Shown in pieces: positions 7,841 through 18,800 of a stretch of 63,013 bases of DNA (position 1 is its first letter; the number at the start of each line of letters is the position of its first letter). The notes under the pieces are model-generated. The model saw only the letters and a program-made list of their open reading frames with translations, did no database searches and had not been told where the DNA came from. Made by a program: the position numbers and the translations under genes. Location: the NCBI GenBank assembly GCA_045595445.1, contig JAZOAK010000026.1:1-63013 (forward strand), written 5' to 3'. The stretch is from RGIG3009 sp045595445. GTDB lineage: Bacteria > Bacillota > Clostridia > Oscillospirales > Acutalibacteraceae.

Positions 7841-10054
7841 ATGAAAAAGTGTGTATTATTTGCGGTGTGCTGTATTCTGCTTCTTTCGATGGTAGGATGC
7901 AGTTCATCCAAAACAGAAACATATCCCGTTTATGATGGGGATGCAGCGGTTTCCACCGTTGCGAGTGGTGTGGTAGCTTCCAATGCCGCCTACGAACTCA
8001 TTTGGGATGAAACCGCGTATTGCGTGATGCTCCGTGATGTGCAGACCGGCTATATTTGGTCAAACATTCCGTACGAGTCTCTGCAAGAAGGCGATTTCAA
8101 CTCAACTATTGACATTACGGTCGTTAAGCAAGAAAACTTAACCGTGGATACTTTCGATGGGTATTCCGACGCTGTTGAAAACGGCAAAGTGTCTTGTGAA
8201 AAGGTTGAGAACGGTGTTCGCGTAACCTATTATTTTGAAAGCGCGCAAATTTCCGTTCCGGTAATTTACACGCTGGGTGCAACCTCTTTGGATGTAACGG
8301 TTGACGCACAAAACATCGGTGAAGGGGACGCTTATAAGATCCTTTCGGTTTCCGTTGCACCGCTCTTGTGTTCGGCGCTCAACGAGAACGAGGGTTCTTA
8401 TGTAATGGTTCCCTCCGGCTCGGGTTCCTTGATCTATGCGAAGGAAACAGTGGAGGGCACTCGCAAATATAGCGGACTGGTATACGGTCGTGACCTTTCA
8501 CAGGCATACGTCGAACTTACCGTTGACGAAGAAGCGCTTCGCTTGCCGGTTTTCGGTGTTAAAAACGGTGATAACGGCATGTTATGCGTGATGAAAGACG
8601 GAGCGGAATCGGCAACTGTTCAAGTGGAAGCAGGAAACCGACGTACCGGTTATACAACGGTGTACCCGACCTATTACATTCGCGGTTACGACGATCTGCC
8701 TACAAATTCCAGCAACAAAGCGGTTCTCGGTGGTGGCGATTCTTACATGGTTGCTTCCACAATGCGTACGTCCGTCAATCCGACGTTGTCCTACTTCCCG
8801 TTAAAAGGCGAGGATGCGGATTATCACGGCATGGCGAAGTGCTATCGTCAGTATTTGGAAAGTACGGGCGGTATGCTCAAAACCTCTTCCGGAACAAACT
8901 ACGGTTTGACCATTCTCGGTGGTGCGCAGGTCACAGGTTCCCTTTTGGGTATTCCGTATGACAGCACGATTGCGACGACAACCTTCGCGCAAGCACAAAC
9001 CATGTTGAGTTCTTTGTCGGAGAGTACGACCATTCAGCCGACCGTTCGTTTGGTAGGTTTCGGTGATCGTGGTGTCAACCCCGGTAGCGTAGCGGGTGGT
9101 TTCTCATTCGCTTCCGTATTCGGCACAGACGCTCAGCGTGCCGCTTTGGAAACATATTGTGCTGACAAGGGCGTTTCCTTGTTCTCGGATTTTGATTTAG
9201 TTCGTTTCTGCCTTTCCGGCGACGGTTTTTCCGCAACGTCAGACGTTGCACAGAGTGCCAGTTTGCGTAAGTCAATCTGCTACCCGATTGGCACACCGCA
9301 ACGCGAGAAAAAGCTGAAATACCCCTATAAATTGCTGAGCCGCAGCCAGTTGATCCCGGCTTCGGAAAAACTGCTCAACATGGCAGATAAGAAAAATCTT
9401 TCCGGCGTGAGTTTCATGACACTCGGACATACCGCCTATTCTGATTTTGCTGATTCTGTTTACGCTGTAAAAGGCAACACGCAAACTGAGGTATCTGCGA
9501 TCATTAAATCCTTCTTGGAGGGTGGTCATGCCGTAGCAGGCGGTCCGAACGCCTATTCCGCGATCGCTTCTTCTGTGGTATTCGACGTTCCGACCGACAA
9601 TGGCGGCAATTTCGTTTTCGATGCAGAGATTCCGTTCTATGAATTGGTATTTAGCGGAACGAAACCGATCTTCGGTGAATCCGTCAACTTGGCCGATGAC
9701 ACAAACCGTGCTATCCTCAGAACGTTGGCTTATGGCGCTAAGTTGAGTTTCTCCGTGCTGTATGAATACGACACGGACCTTACCGAAACCGATATGCTTT
9801 ACGCGGGAATGGGTGCCAGCAAACTGTACGCTTGCAGTTTCTCGGCAAACGAAAAATTGATCAACAGCACCTTGGAAAAATACGGTGCGCTGTATGAGAA
9901 GATCAACAACGCGAGCATGGTTCGTTACACTGCACTGTCGGCTTCGGTCACCGAAACCGTGTTTGACAACGGCGTAACGCTGTATATCAACCACAGCGAC
10001 GCGGTTGCTGATTCACCGGTCGGTGAATTGGCTGCCTACGAAGTGCGGTATTGA
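7841..10054 (+). CDS. DUF5696-type lipoprotein
   Basis: 737 residues from ATG 7841; an in-frame ATG nine bases upstream lies within the GAAGGATG ribosome-binding region and is less likely. The signal peptide ends in a lipobox (LSMVGC), so the mature protein is anchored on the outer face of the membrane. The long remainder resembles DUF5696, a family I associate with clostridial sugar-importer operons; the middle part (about 300-600) alternates strands and helices like a TIM-barrel glycosidase (SGVSFMTLGHTAYSDF, RAILRTLAYGAKLSFS). A hydrolytic or substrate-holding role next to the transporter is plausible, but catalytic residues cannot be pointed to. It precedes the third permease by 19 bases. 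Confidence 0.75.
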   Translation: MKKCVLFAVCCILLLSMVGCSSSKTETYPVYDGDAAVSTVASGVVASNAAYELIWDETAYCVMLRDVQTGYIWSNIPYESLQEGDFNSTIDITVVKQENLTVDTFDGYSDAVENGKVSCEKVENGVRVTYYFESAQISVPVIYTLGATSLDVTVDAQNIGEGDAYKILSVSVAPLLCSALNENEGSYVMVPSGSGSLIYAKETVEGTRKYSGLVYGRDLSQAYVELTVDEEALRLPVFGVKNGDNGMLCVMKDGAESATVQVEAGNRRTGYTTVYPTYYIRGYDDLPTNSSNKAVLGGGDSYMVASTMRTSVNPTLSYFPLKGEDADYHGMAKCYRQYLESTGGMLKTSSGTNYGLTILGGAQVTGSLLGIPYDSTIATTTFAQAQTMLSSLSESTTIQPTVRLVGFGDRGVNPGSVAGGFSFASVFGTDAQRAALETYCADKGVSLFSDFDLVRFCLSGDGFSATSDVAQSASLRKSICYPIGTPQREKKLKYPYKLLSRSQLIPASEKLLNMADKKNLSGVSFMTLGHTAYSDFADSVYAVKGNTQTEVSAIIKSFLEGGHAVAGGPNAYSAIASSVVFDVPTDNGGNFVFDAEIPFYELVFSGTKPIFGESVNLADDTNRAILRTLAYGAKLSFSVLYEYDTDLTETDMLYAGMGASKLYACSFSANEKLINSTLEKYGALYEKINNASMVRYTALSASVTETVFDNGVTLYINHSDAVADSPVGELAAYEVRY

Positions 10055-10073
10055 TGAGAGGAGGGAACAAACT

Positions 10074-10991
10074 ATGAAACCTTTTTGGCAAAAGCAAACC
10101 GGCTTGGTTGCCCGTCGTGAACGTATGGGTTACACGTTCGTTGCTCATTGGGCGTTAGGCTTACTCTTGTTCTTTGTTGTTCCGCTCGTCTCTTCGTTCA
10201 TTTATGCGTTTTCAGATGCCAGAATCACTGAAGAAGGCATGCAGACAACCTTCGTCGGTTTTACGCATTTTGACTACATTTTGAATGTCGATGCCAAATA
10301 CGTCGACAATTTGACTGCTTCTTTAGGTTTGATCGGTTACACGCTCCCGCTCGTTTTGGCGTTGAGCTTGATTTTGGCGGTGGTACTTAACCAGCAATTT
10401 GCCGGTCGTACCATTTTCCGTGCGATCTTCGCATTGCCGATTATCATCGCTACCTCACCGATCATTAGTCTTTTGTCCGGTAGCTTGGTGAATGCCCCCA
10501 TTTTCAACTTGACAAGCAGTAGCAGTGGTCAGGACCAATACGGTGGTGTTATTGACTTCCAAAGCATTCTGCAAAGTTTGCAGTTGCCTGATCAGATCAA
10601 CACAATGTTGGGCGACTTGTTAAGTAATGTTTTCAGCATTATTTGGAGCTGCGGCGTGCAAACAATCCTGTTCTTGGCAGGTCTGCAAAGTATTCCCGCA
10701 CAGTTATATGAGGTGTCCAAGATTGAGGGCGCGAACAAATGGGAAGAGTTCTGGATGGTAACCGTTCCGAGCTTGCGTCACGTTATTACGCTGGTATTGA
10801 TCTACACGATGATCCAGCTGTTCACCGCTACGGACAACCCGCTGATGACTCAGGCATTTGAATTGTTGCAGGACAAACAAATCTACGACCAGAGTTCCGC
10901 TATGTTGTGGCTGTATTTCGGCATTGTCTTAGCGGTTATGGGTGTCGTTCTCGGCTTGTATAACCGTTTGTGCATCCGCAAATGGGAATAA
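10074..10991 (+). CDS. Third sugar ABC permease, MalF type, without a partner
   Basis: 305 residues from ATG 10074, chosen for GAGAGGAGGG just upstream; a longer frame from 10005 would overlap the DUF5696 gene. Six membrane segments are present (ALGLLLFFVVPLVSSFIYAF at the start), with the EAA loop as LYEVSKIEGANKWEEFWMVT. It is the last gene of the operon, followed 17 bases later by a strong terminator, so no MalG-type partner is encoded after it. It may pair with the MalG at 4743 in an alternative transporter, or the partner gene has been lost. The loop between spans 3 and 4 is long and Ser/Gln-rich. Confidence 0.88.
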   Translation: MKPFWQKQTGLVARRERMGYTFVAHWALGLLLFFVVPLVSSFIYAFSDARITEEGMQTTFVGFTHFDYILNVDAKYVDNLTASLGLIGYTLPLVLALSLILAVVLNQQFAGRTIFRAIFALPIIIATSPIISLLSGSLVNAPIFNLTSSSSGQDQYGGVIDFQSILQSLQLPDQINTMLGDLLSNVFSIIWSCGVQTILFLAGLQSIPAQLYEVSKIEGANKWEEFWMVTVPSLRHVITLVLIYTMIQLFTATDNPLMTQAFELLQDKQIYDQSSAMLWLYFGIVLAVMGVVLGLYNRLCIRKWE

Positions 10992-11008
10992 TCCGCTTTA
11001 CGTATTAC

Positions 11009-11055
11009 AAAAGAAAAACCGATGCGTTCTTTGTCGGCGCATCGGTTTTTCTTTT
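11009..11055 (+). terminator. Terminator of the ABC importer operon
   Basis: An 18-bp perfect stem (11009-11026 with 11038-11055: AAAAGAAAAACCGATGCG and its complement) ends in TTTTTCTTTT. The stem carries A and T runs on both sides, so it could stop transcription in either direction. Confidence 0.9.
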
Positions 11056-11099
11056 GTCATGCAATCATTAATAATCAAAATAATGAACGTAAAAAGGTA

Positions 11100-11128
11100 T
11101 TGCATTATGACCATTTTGATGTTAAAAT
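11100..11128 (+). promoter_or_regulatory. Sigma-A-type promoter for the small lipoprotein gene
   Basis: TTGCAT at 11100-11105 and TAAAAT at 11123-11128 are separated by 17 bases. The predicted transcript has a leader of about 60 bases before ATG 11194. Confidence 0.5.
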
Positions 11129-11193
11129 AAAATTGTATTTATTTTTCCCGTGGATACTTTGAAAACTATCAGTTGAATTGAGAGGGATCTGTG

Positions 11194-11598
11194 ATGAAAA
11201 AAATAGGCAAACTCTTAGCATTATGTTTAGCGTTGATGTCTTTAATTGTGTGTATGGCTCTTGCCGGTTGCAAAAAAACGCCCGATTCCGAAACGGGCGG
11301 CGACTCGGCAACGACGACCACCGCGGAACAAGGAACAGGCGTAACGACAGAAATCAATGTTGGTGAAGAGGGCCAGCTGCCGGGAGATGACGATGTCGTG
11401 ATCGAAATAGAAGGCACCACGTCTTCGAGTTCTGTCGCCAGTTCGAAATCTTCCGGTAGTACAACGAAAGGTTCTTCCCGCACGAGTGCCTCACAAAACC
11501 AATCTAGTGAAACTGTTCCGCAGAAACAGGAAACTACCACGACGGTAACGGTAGGCGCAACAAAGAGCCGCACCCCCGGTGAAACGCCGATTTATTGA
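11194..11598 (+). CDS. Small Ser/Thr-rich lipoprotein of unknown function
   Basis: 134 residues from ATG 11194 (a GTG immediately before it is also in frame), with AGAGGG upstream. The signal peptide ends in the lipobox LAGC, predicting acylation at that cysteine. After it the protein is low complexity: Thr, Ser, Glu and Gly with no recognisable fold (TTTAEQGTGVTTE, TSSSSVASSKSSGSTTK). This looks like a spacer that crosses the wall without a head domain. It is monocistronic: promoter upstream, terminator just after. It could be a decoy, a coat component or the remnant of a larger lipoprotein; nothing in the sequence decides. Confidence 0.7.
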   Translation: MKKIGKLLALCLALMSLIVCMALAGCKKTPDSETGGDSATTTTAEQGTGVTTEINVGEEGQLPGDDDVVIEIEGTTSSSSVASSKSSGSTTKGSSRTSASQNQSSETVPQKQETTTTVTVGATKSRTPGETPIY

Positions 11599-11611
11599 TT
11601 TTTTACGCAAT

Positions 11612-11651
11612 TAAAAGCGCAAGCGGGTTCAACACTTGCTTGCGCTTTTTT
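11612..11651 (+). terminator. Terminator of the small lipoprotein gene
   Basis: Stem AAAAGCGCAAGC (11613-11624) pairs with GCTTGCGCTTTT (11638-11649), followed by more T residues. Confidence 0.85.
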
Positions 11652-11673
11652 ATGATCCCTGATAAGAAAATAT

Positions 11674-11712
11674 AAAAACCACCGTCATCAGGTAGAGGAC
11701 GGTGGTTTTTTT
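11674..11712 (-). terminator. Terminator overlapping the 3' end of the AraC gene
   Basis: Stem AAAAACCACCGTC (11674-11686) pairs with GACGGTGGTTTTT (11698-11710). Read on the minus strand it ends in a T-rich run. The AraC stop codon (11688-11690) falls in the loop, so the last codons of the gene form one arm of the hairpin. Confidence 0.85.
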
Positions 11713-12641
11713 TGACTTTTTTTTGTAGAAGACTGCTTTTTTTGTTTCGGGGGAATCACTGGTTCAGCAGAAGCAGCGAGCGAGGAAGCAAATAACCCCA
11801 GCGAAACGTCGCCGTTTTGTTGCAATTCACGTTCAAAGGAGGGAGCGTGACCGTATTGCTTGGTATACACTCTCGAAAAATATTCCAGCGACGAGAACCC
11901 GCACATTTCCGATATTTTGGAAATGGGATGTTCGCTTTTAAGCAAAAGAGCAAGTGCGTTGGAGCAACGATATTGATTGATATATTCAACGATCGAAATA
12001 CCGGTTTCTTTTTTGAAAAATTTAGAGAGATACCAACGCGAGATACCTACCTTATTACCGATGGTTTCCAACGTAAGCGGTTGCGAGTAATGCTCATGAA
12101 TATACGACGTGATGGCTTGTAAGAGGGGAGGAGTACTGTCTTCTTGTGAAGATGTTTTTGTATGTTTGCGCAGCAATTGCAACAGAATCAACTGTATCAA
12201 ATTTTGGATATACAGGTTGTTCCATGCCAACGCTTGTTTTTTCTCGCGTATCACCGAACAGAACAGGTCAATGACCTTCGCATCTTTTATCAATCCCTCA
12301 AAGGCATAGGTCCACACCTTATTTCCGGCAGGCAACAAAGCTTCGTTAAAGGTTAAGATCCAAGCGACCAAAGGCTCCTCGGTAATGCCGCGCATAAGGC
12401 GGTGTGTTTGGAGGGGATTGATAATCACCAGTTCACCGGGAACGGCAGTGAAAAACGAACCGTCCACAAAGCACCCAAGCGTTCCTTGCTCAACCAAAAT
12501 CAGTTCCAGGTGATCGTGCCGATTGAAAGCGGAAACGGTTTCGTTTTCAAAATTTTCACAACGAAGCGAAAACAGCTCGCCTTTTTTTAGGTGAGTTCCC
12601 AGCGGAATATTACTTGGATTGTTATTGGAAGGCATACTCAT
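11688..12641 (-). CDS. AraC-family transcriptional regulator
   Basis: 317 residues from ATG 12641, six bases after CAGGAG; an in-frame TTG at 12647 directly abuts that site. Residues about 20-130 form a cupin-like effector domain (RHDHLELILVEQGTLGCFVD, ELVIINPLQTHRL). Residues about 190-295 carry the double helix-turn-helix (LETIGNKVGISRWYLSKFFK, ISKISEMCGFSSLEYFSRVY, then the closing KQYGHAPS). The C-terminus is a basic Ser/Lys tail. The protein should sense a sugar and control neighbouring glycan genes. It is divergent from the GLUG surface-protein gene, whose promoter lies in the shared 240-base gap, so that gene and the GH130 genes beyond it are the likeliest targets. Confidence 0.92.
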   Translation of the reverse strand: MSMPSNNNPSNIPLGTHLKKGELFSLRCENFENETVSAFNRHDHLELILVEQGTLGCFVDGSFFTAVPGELVIINPLQTHRLMRGITEEPLVAWILTFNEALLPAGNKVWTYAFEGLIKDAKVIDLFCSVIREKKQALAWNNLYIQNLIQLILLQLLRKHTKTSSQEDSTPPLLQAITSYIHEHYSQPLTLETIGNKVGISRWYLSKFFKKETGISIVEYINQYRCSNALALLLKSEHPISKISEMCGFSSLEYFSRVYTKQYGHAPSFERELQQNGDVSLGLFASSLAASAEPVIPPKQKKQSSTKKSQKKPPSST

Positions 12642-12694
12642 AGGCAACTCCTGAAATTAGCCAATATAATACAAGTGCGAAACAACATAAACAC

Positions 12695-12723
12695 TTGCAT
12701 GCTAAGCAATAAAATGATATAGT
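12695..12723 (+). promoter_or_regulatory. Promoter for the GLUG-repeat gene
   Basis: TTGCAT (12695-12700) and TATAGT (12718-12723) have a 17-base spacer. The leader would be about 150 bases long and includes the inverted repeat at 12818-12836. Confidence 0.5.
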
Positions 12724-12817
12724 TAAAATGAATATAATTTGCAGTATTCTGCGACTTTCTGCCGTAAATTATAGCACAATATCGACAGGATAGTCAAGAA
12801 GATTTTTGTGGATACTA

Positions 12818-12836
12818 TCACACTTAAGGTGTGTGA
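12818..12836. promoter_or_regulatory. Inverted repeat in the leader of the GLUG gene (possible operator)
   Basis: TCACAC (12818-12823) and GTGTGA (12831-12836) flank seven bases. The site lies 45 bases before the start codon and downstream of the predicted promoter. It could be a repressor site or a small hairpin; its role is unknown. Confidence 0.35.
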
Positions 12837-12881
12837 AAATGATTGAGTAAGATGTTAAAACCTGTGATAGGAGCTGTTCTT

Positions 12882-15800
12882 ATGTTAAATCTCAAATGCT
12901 TTAAGGGATTATCCTACAAAGTTAAAAAGGCATCAAAGTCCACGCTCGGTGTAGTGTTGGTTCTTTGCCTGTTAGCGGTTATGCTGCCGGCGGGTATCGG
13001 CATTTTGCCCGCTTCCGCAGCAAGCGTCTGGGATGGCGAATCTTTGGAGCAGCCCACCGCAGGTACCGGTTATTCTAGTAATCCGTACTGGATCGAGAAC
13101 GCTGCCCAACTGGCGTGGTTAGCCGTGAACTATAATAGTACGGCCAGCCTGCAGAGTGGTTTCCAAACGTGGCAGCAGGCTTACTACATATTAAAAGCGG
13201 ACATTGATCTGAATGACAAAGCATGGACACCGATCGGTAACCGCGATGTGGCTTTCAAGGGTCACTTTGACGGAAACGGCTATAAGATCACCGGCTTGAA
13301 GGTCGATTCTACCGGTGGCACTGTCGGTTTATTTGGCAAAGTGAATGTCGGCTATCAGATAAAAAATTTCAAAAACATTTATGTTGAAGGCTTCGTAAAA
13401 GGTGCCAACAGCGTCGGCGGAATCATCGGAAACTCCGTTGGTGGTACGACGAACTTGGAGAACTGCACCTTCGTTGGCACCGTTAACGGCGCCGAGGGTG
13501 TTGGTGGCTTGGTCGGTTATGCATCGGGCAATTTGAATTTCAAGAATTGCACTTCATCCGCTACGGTAACCGGTACCGGTTCTTATGTTGGCGGTATGCT
13601 CGGTCACTTGTGGGATCACAATACTGCCTCTACCGCTTCCACCCTCTTGTTAGAGGGATGCCGTTCTACCGGCAACGTAACCGGCGAGGATGCTGTCGGT
13701 GGCTTGGTCGGTAATGTTTCCGGATATGATGCTGCTGCGAACCGTACCGTTACGGTGAGCAAAAGCTTCTCGGCCGGTGCGATTACCAGCAACGGTCGTG
13801 GCGGCGGATTGATCGGTCAAGTACAGGCCTACAATACGGCAACAACAATTGCTGTGGGAATTGCCCACTCTTATTCTGTTGCGAATTTGACGGGGGCACC
13901 GATCAACGCCGGTATGCTCGGTGCTATTTTCCCGACTCTCAAGGATACGAATGGGTACACAACCGCCAATATCTCATTAAATGTCAGTAACAGCCACTTT
14001 GCCGGTAAGGCCAGTTGTGCAACCATTTACAATGTGAACGGTGGCAACTGTGCCAAGATCGTGGATACGAACCTGACGGTATCCAGGACCTATTACAGTG
14101 CGGATTCCGGTATTTGGGGCGCTAACAAAGCAACACAACGTACCGTTGAGCACTTTGCCGACGGCACTATTACCAATCTGTTAAACACAGGTCTTACCAA
14201 CAAGATCTGGGCAAAAGGTACTGTCGGTTATCCGATCTTTTTGACGGACGCGGTCTCGCCGAAAATAACCGGTTTAACGCTTAGTGCCGGCGCACTTGAG
14301 TTTGATCCGACAGATTACGAATACGGTGTCTTTGTCAACGATACGGTTGATACTATCACTGTTACACCGGTTGTTGAGAACGGTACGACCATTAAGGTCA
14401 ACGGCAACGCAATGACCGGAACATCTGTCGATGTTCCTTTGACAAATGAACAGACGACTATCACCGTTGTCGGTGAGCGAGACGGTATCGAGCTTACGTA
14501 TACGATTACCGTTGTCAAGGCGGCGAATTTATGGGATAGCTCGGTTGACACCGCGTTTGACGGCGGCTCTGGTACGGAAGACGATCCGTATCTGATCGCA
14601 ACTCCTGCTCAACTGGCTTACTTATCCGCGTCTTTTGCTGAGTATGCGGGGGATTATTTCCGCTTGACCGCCGATCTCAATCTGGGCGCCCGTCCGTGGA
14701 CCCCGATCGGCAAGCATGCAACCTATCACGATGGCACGAAGTACGTCGTCGGTGAGTTCACCGGTGTTTTTGACGGCGACGGACATACCATCAGCAATTT
14801 GTTTGTTAATGTCACGGCTGAAAATCTGTCTACTATGCCAAGCGCGGGTCTTTTTGGCGCTATCTCCAACGCTACGATTAAAAATCTGCACGTCACTGGT
14901 GAGGTAAACAGTGACAACGGCGGCACCACGGACGATCTGCTCAATGGTATTGTGCGTGGCGCGGCGGGTGGTATCGTTGGGCGCACGACAGCGGGTGAAT
15001 CGATTATTCAAAATTGCAGCTTCGACGGTACGGTCAACAAGACCTCCGGCGGCGGTGCGGGCGGTATTGTCGGTATGACGCAGAATACCGTGTCTACCAC
15101 CATCGACGGATGCAGTGTTAACGGTACGATCACCGCTGTCGGAACAGGCGCAGGCGGTATTGTTGGCGATCTGCGTAGCGGCGGCAGTAACATCCCGGTC
15201 TATATTACCAACTGTTACACGACCGGCGCGGTGTCCGGTGGTACCGGTACGGGCGGTCTGGTTGGTTACAGCATTGTGTGGGGCGGCGGTGTCAGCACAA
15301 CGATCCGCAACTGTTACAGTACCATGACCGTTACAAGCTCGAACAGCAATTCTGCCGGTTTATACGGATACGGTGCCGGCGACAACAGCAGCGTCAAATC
15401 CGTCACCATCCAAAACAGCTATTTTGTCGGTACTGTCAATTCGGCAAGACCGATTGCCAATGTGTTAAACGCTTCTGCAACGATTACCATTGATTCGGTG
15501 TATTACGCAAACGATTCGTATACCGGCACGGACGCCGGTGGCACACTTGGCAACGCAGCAGCAAAATCTGATGTCGACTTTGCAGACGGTGCCGTAACGA
15601 CTTTGTTGAACGCGGGTGTCGATGCACTGCAAAACAGCGGTATTACCGGTTTGAATCATTGGAAAAACGGTACAGAATATCCTATCTTTGCAAATATGCC
15701 GCAAATTACCGGTTTCACGGTTGACTGTGGTACGATTCGCTTTGATCCGACGGTTTCCCTTTACAAACTCTTTGTTAATGAAACCGTGACCTCCACCACC

Positions 15801-18800
15801 GTCACAGCGACAGGTGCAGAAGGCACAACGGTCAAAGTTAACACTATCGATGCCTCGGCAGCCGTACTCATTCCGCTGACGGAAGAAGAAAACACTATCA
15901 CGATTACCGGCGAACGTGACGGTTTTACCGTCACCTATACGGTGCTCGTTACCCGTTCGGGCGATATGTGGGATGGTTCGATTGCCGCCGCGTTTGACGG
16001 TGGTACCGGTACGGAAGAGGATCCGTATCTGATCGCCAATGCTGCCCAGTTGGCATATTTGGCGCAGTCCTTTGCCAACTATCAGAATGCCCATTTCCGT
16101 CTGACGGCAGATATCAATCTGGGTGCTCGTTTATGGACCCCGATTGGTAAGTACCGTACGTATTATGACAGCACTACCGGCAAGTATGTTACCGGTGAAT
16201 TTAGTGGTGTCTTTGACGGTGATGGCCATACCATCAGCAACTTGTATGTGAACGCAACGGACGATTCGACTCCGAGCGCCGGTCTCTTCGGTGCTGTTGC
16301 CACCGCGACTATCAAAAATCTGAATGTCAATGGTGAGGTCAGCAGTTCACGCAGCACGGCTGTTACTGAGGACGATCCTGCCAACGGCGTCTATATGGGT
16401 TGCGCCGGCGGTATTGTCGGTCGTACATCTTCCGGTAAAACGATTATCGAAAACTGTACTTTTGAAGGAACTGTTCGCAAGACGGCGGGCGGCGCTGCCG
16501 GTGGTATTGTCGGTATCACCCAAAACTCGACCGCGACGCTGATTGATTGGTGTAGTTTCAACGGTACGATCGAGGCTGCGGGTACAGGCGCAGGCGGTAT
16601 TGTCGGTGATCTGCGCAGCGGCTCTGTTAGTGTTCCCGTGACCATCACCAATTGCTCTTCCAATGGTACGGTATCCGGCGGTACCGGCACCGGTGGCTTA
16701 GTCGGCTATGGCATTGTGTGGGGCGGCGGTGTCAACATCACGATCTACAATTGCTACAGCAAGATGACAGTCAGAAGTTCAAACGGTAACTCGGCAGGTC
16801 TGTTTGGCTATGTTGACCACACCAATATTGGTGACACCGGTGTCAAATCTCTCTCTATTACAAACAGCTATTTTGCGGGTGATGTCAACTCGGCACATCC
16901 TGTTGCCTATGTTAAGAACCCCAACACCGCGATTACTGTTGAGACAACCTATTACGAAACCAATTCGCACACGGGAACAGCGGGCGGTGCGCTCGGCAAT
17001 GCTCAGGCGAAAGAAGCCGCTTTGTTCCTCGATGGTACGGTAAGAGATTTGTTGAATCAAGGTGTTCGTGTAGGCGGAGGATCCAACTGGAAAAACGGTA
17101 CCGACGGCTACCCCGTTGTTAATAGCGTTATTGTTTCTTTGAACAATCTGATACTGAACAACGGCATTTTTAACTTTGATCCCGAAACCTTTGCATATGC
17201 GGTATCGGTTCCGAATTCGGTTTCCGGTCTCTCCGTTGTACCGACTGCTGCTTCCGGCATTTCTCTTAAAGTAAACGGACAGCCGGTGCAGAGCGGCTCT
17301 GCTTCGCAGACAATTCAATTGACGGCGGGCACCACTACTACCATTTCTATTGAACTGACGCGCGGTAGCGACGTTACCTACTACGTTATCAACTGCTTGC
17401 GCCGTGATCCCGTACCGGCAGGTATCTGGGATGGTTCGTATGAAGCTTTTGACACCTCTAACGGAAAAGGTACTGATATTGACAATCCGATCTTGATCGA
17501 GAATGCAGCGCAGTTAGCTTTCTTGGCGGCAATGGTCAATGGTGATACCGTAACCATTAACGGCACGATTCACACTCCTCCGACAGCCACCGAGGGGAGA
17601 GGCCGTGTCTATGATGGTCTGTTCTTCAAACTCATGGCAGATATCCAATTGAATGTCACGGATAATTATGAAAACTGGGAAACCAACGCTCCCATCAACA
17701 ACTGGTCTCCGATTGGATTCTCTATTGACGATATGAGCCGACTGGCCGAATCCCGCTTCTTCTCCGCCACGTTGGATGGTGACAGCCATACCATCAGCGG
17801 TCTCTATTGTGTGACCGATGACGCTTATCACAATAAGGGAACAGGTTTGTTTGGTGCAGTTGAAAACGGTACCATCCGCAACCTGCACGTGAAACAGTCT
17901 TATGTTGCCGGCTATATGAACGTTGGCGGCTTGGTCGGTAGCGCGGTCTCGCCGTGGTTCTCCACAAACGGCACAACCTTGCAGAACTGCAGCTATTCGG
18001 GTACGGTACGCTCAACCTGGGTGGGCGGCGGTCAGACAAATGTCGGCGGTCTTATGGGTAAGGTGTATCCCGAAGCAATTGTTAACAGCTGTTGGACGGA
18101 AGGTACTGTTATCGGTGGTGATTACGTCGGCGGCTTGGCAGGTCAGGTCCGACTCAGAAATGAGGGTCGTTTCGAAAACTGTTACAGCACGATGACGGTT
18201 GTCACCAACAAAACGACTCCCAATCTTGCTGCCGGCCTGATTGGCGGTCTTGTGGATGAGCCCCCATATTCGGGTACTCTCAAACTTCGCAGATGCCATT
18301 TTGCCGGTTCTGTTCCCACCGGAAAACCGATTGTAGGAAACAAAACCGAAAGAACCATACTGAACGTGTCTTCGGTCTACTATCGTGAGGATTCCTATAC
18401 GGCGCCGATAAATGAGGAATTGCTGTTTGGTGCGTTAGAAAAATCGCTAGACGAGTTCAAAAACGGTCAGGTAACCGAACTGTTGAACCAAGCGAAGAAG
18501 TACGGTGATTTCTGGAACTGGAAAGACGGCGAAAACGGCTATCCGGTTTCAGACGGTATTATTCTGGTTACCGACTTTAAGACGTATACCGATGACTCCG
18601 AATTTGACAACCACACCTGGGCGGATAAGTTTGTTAATATGGACACCGGTGTGTTGATTGGTGATGATGATTCCGGTAACGTCTCGGATGACGACACCGA
18701 CAACAGTCAGACTGGTGAAAAACCCGTCTATATTGCCGTGATTGCTGTCTTGTTGATTTCTGCAGTTCTCGTATTCTTCCTCGCGCGCAAAAAGCGCACC

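Noticed and set aside
9272..9994. Minus-strand reading frame of 240 codons
   Set aside because: Antisense to the DUF5696 gene; the amino acid composition is that of a mirror frame.
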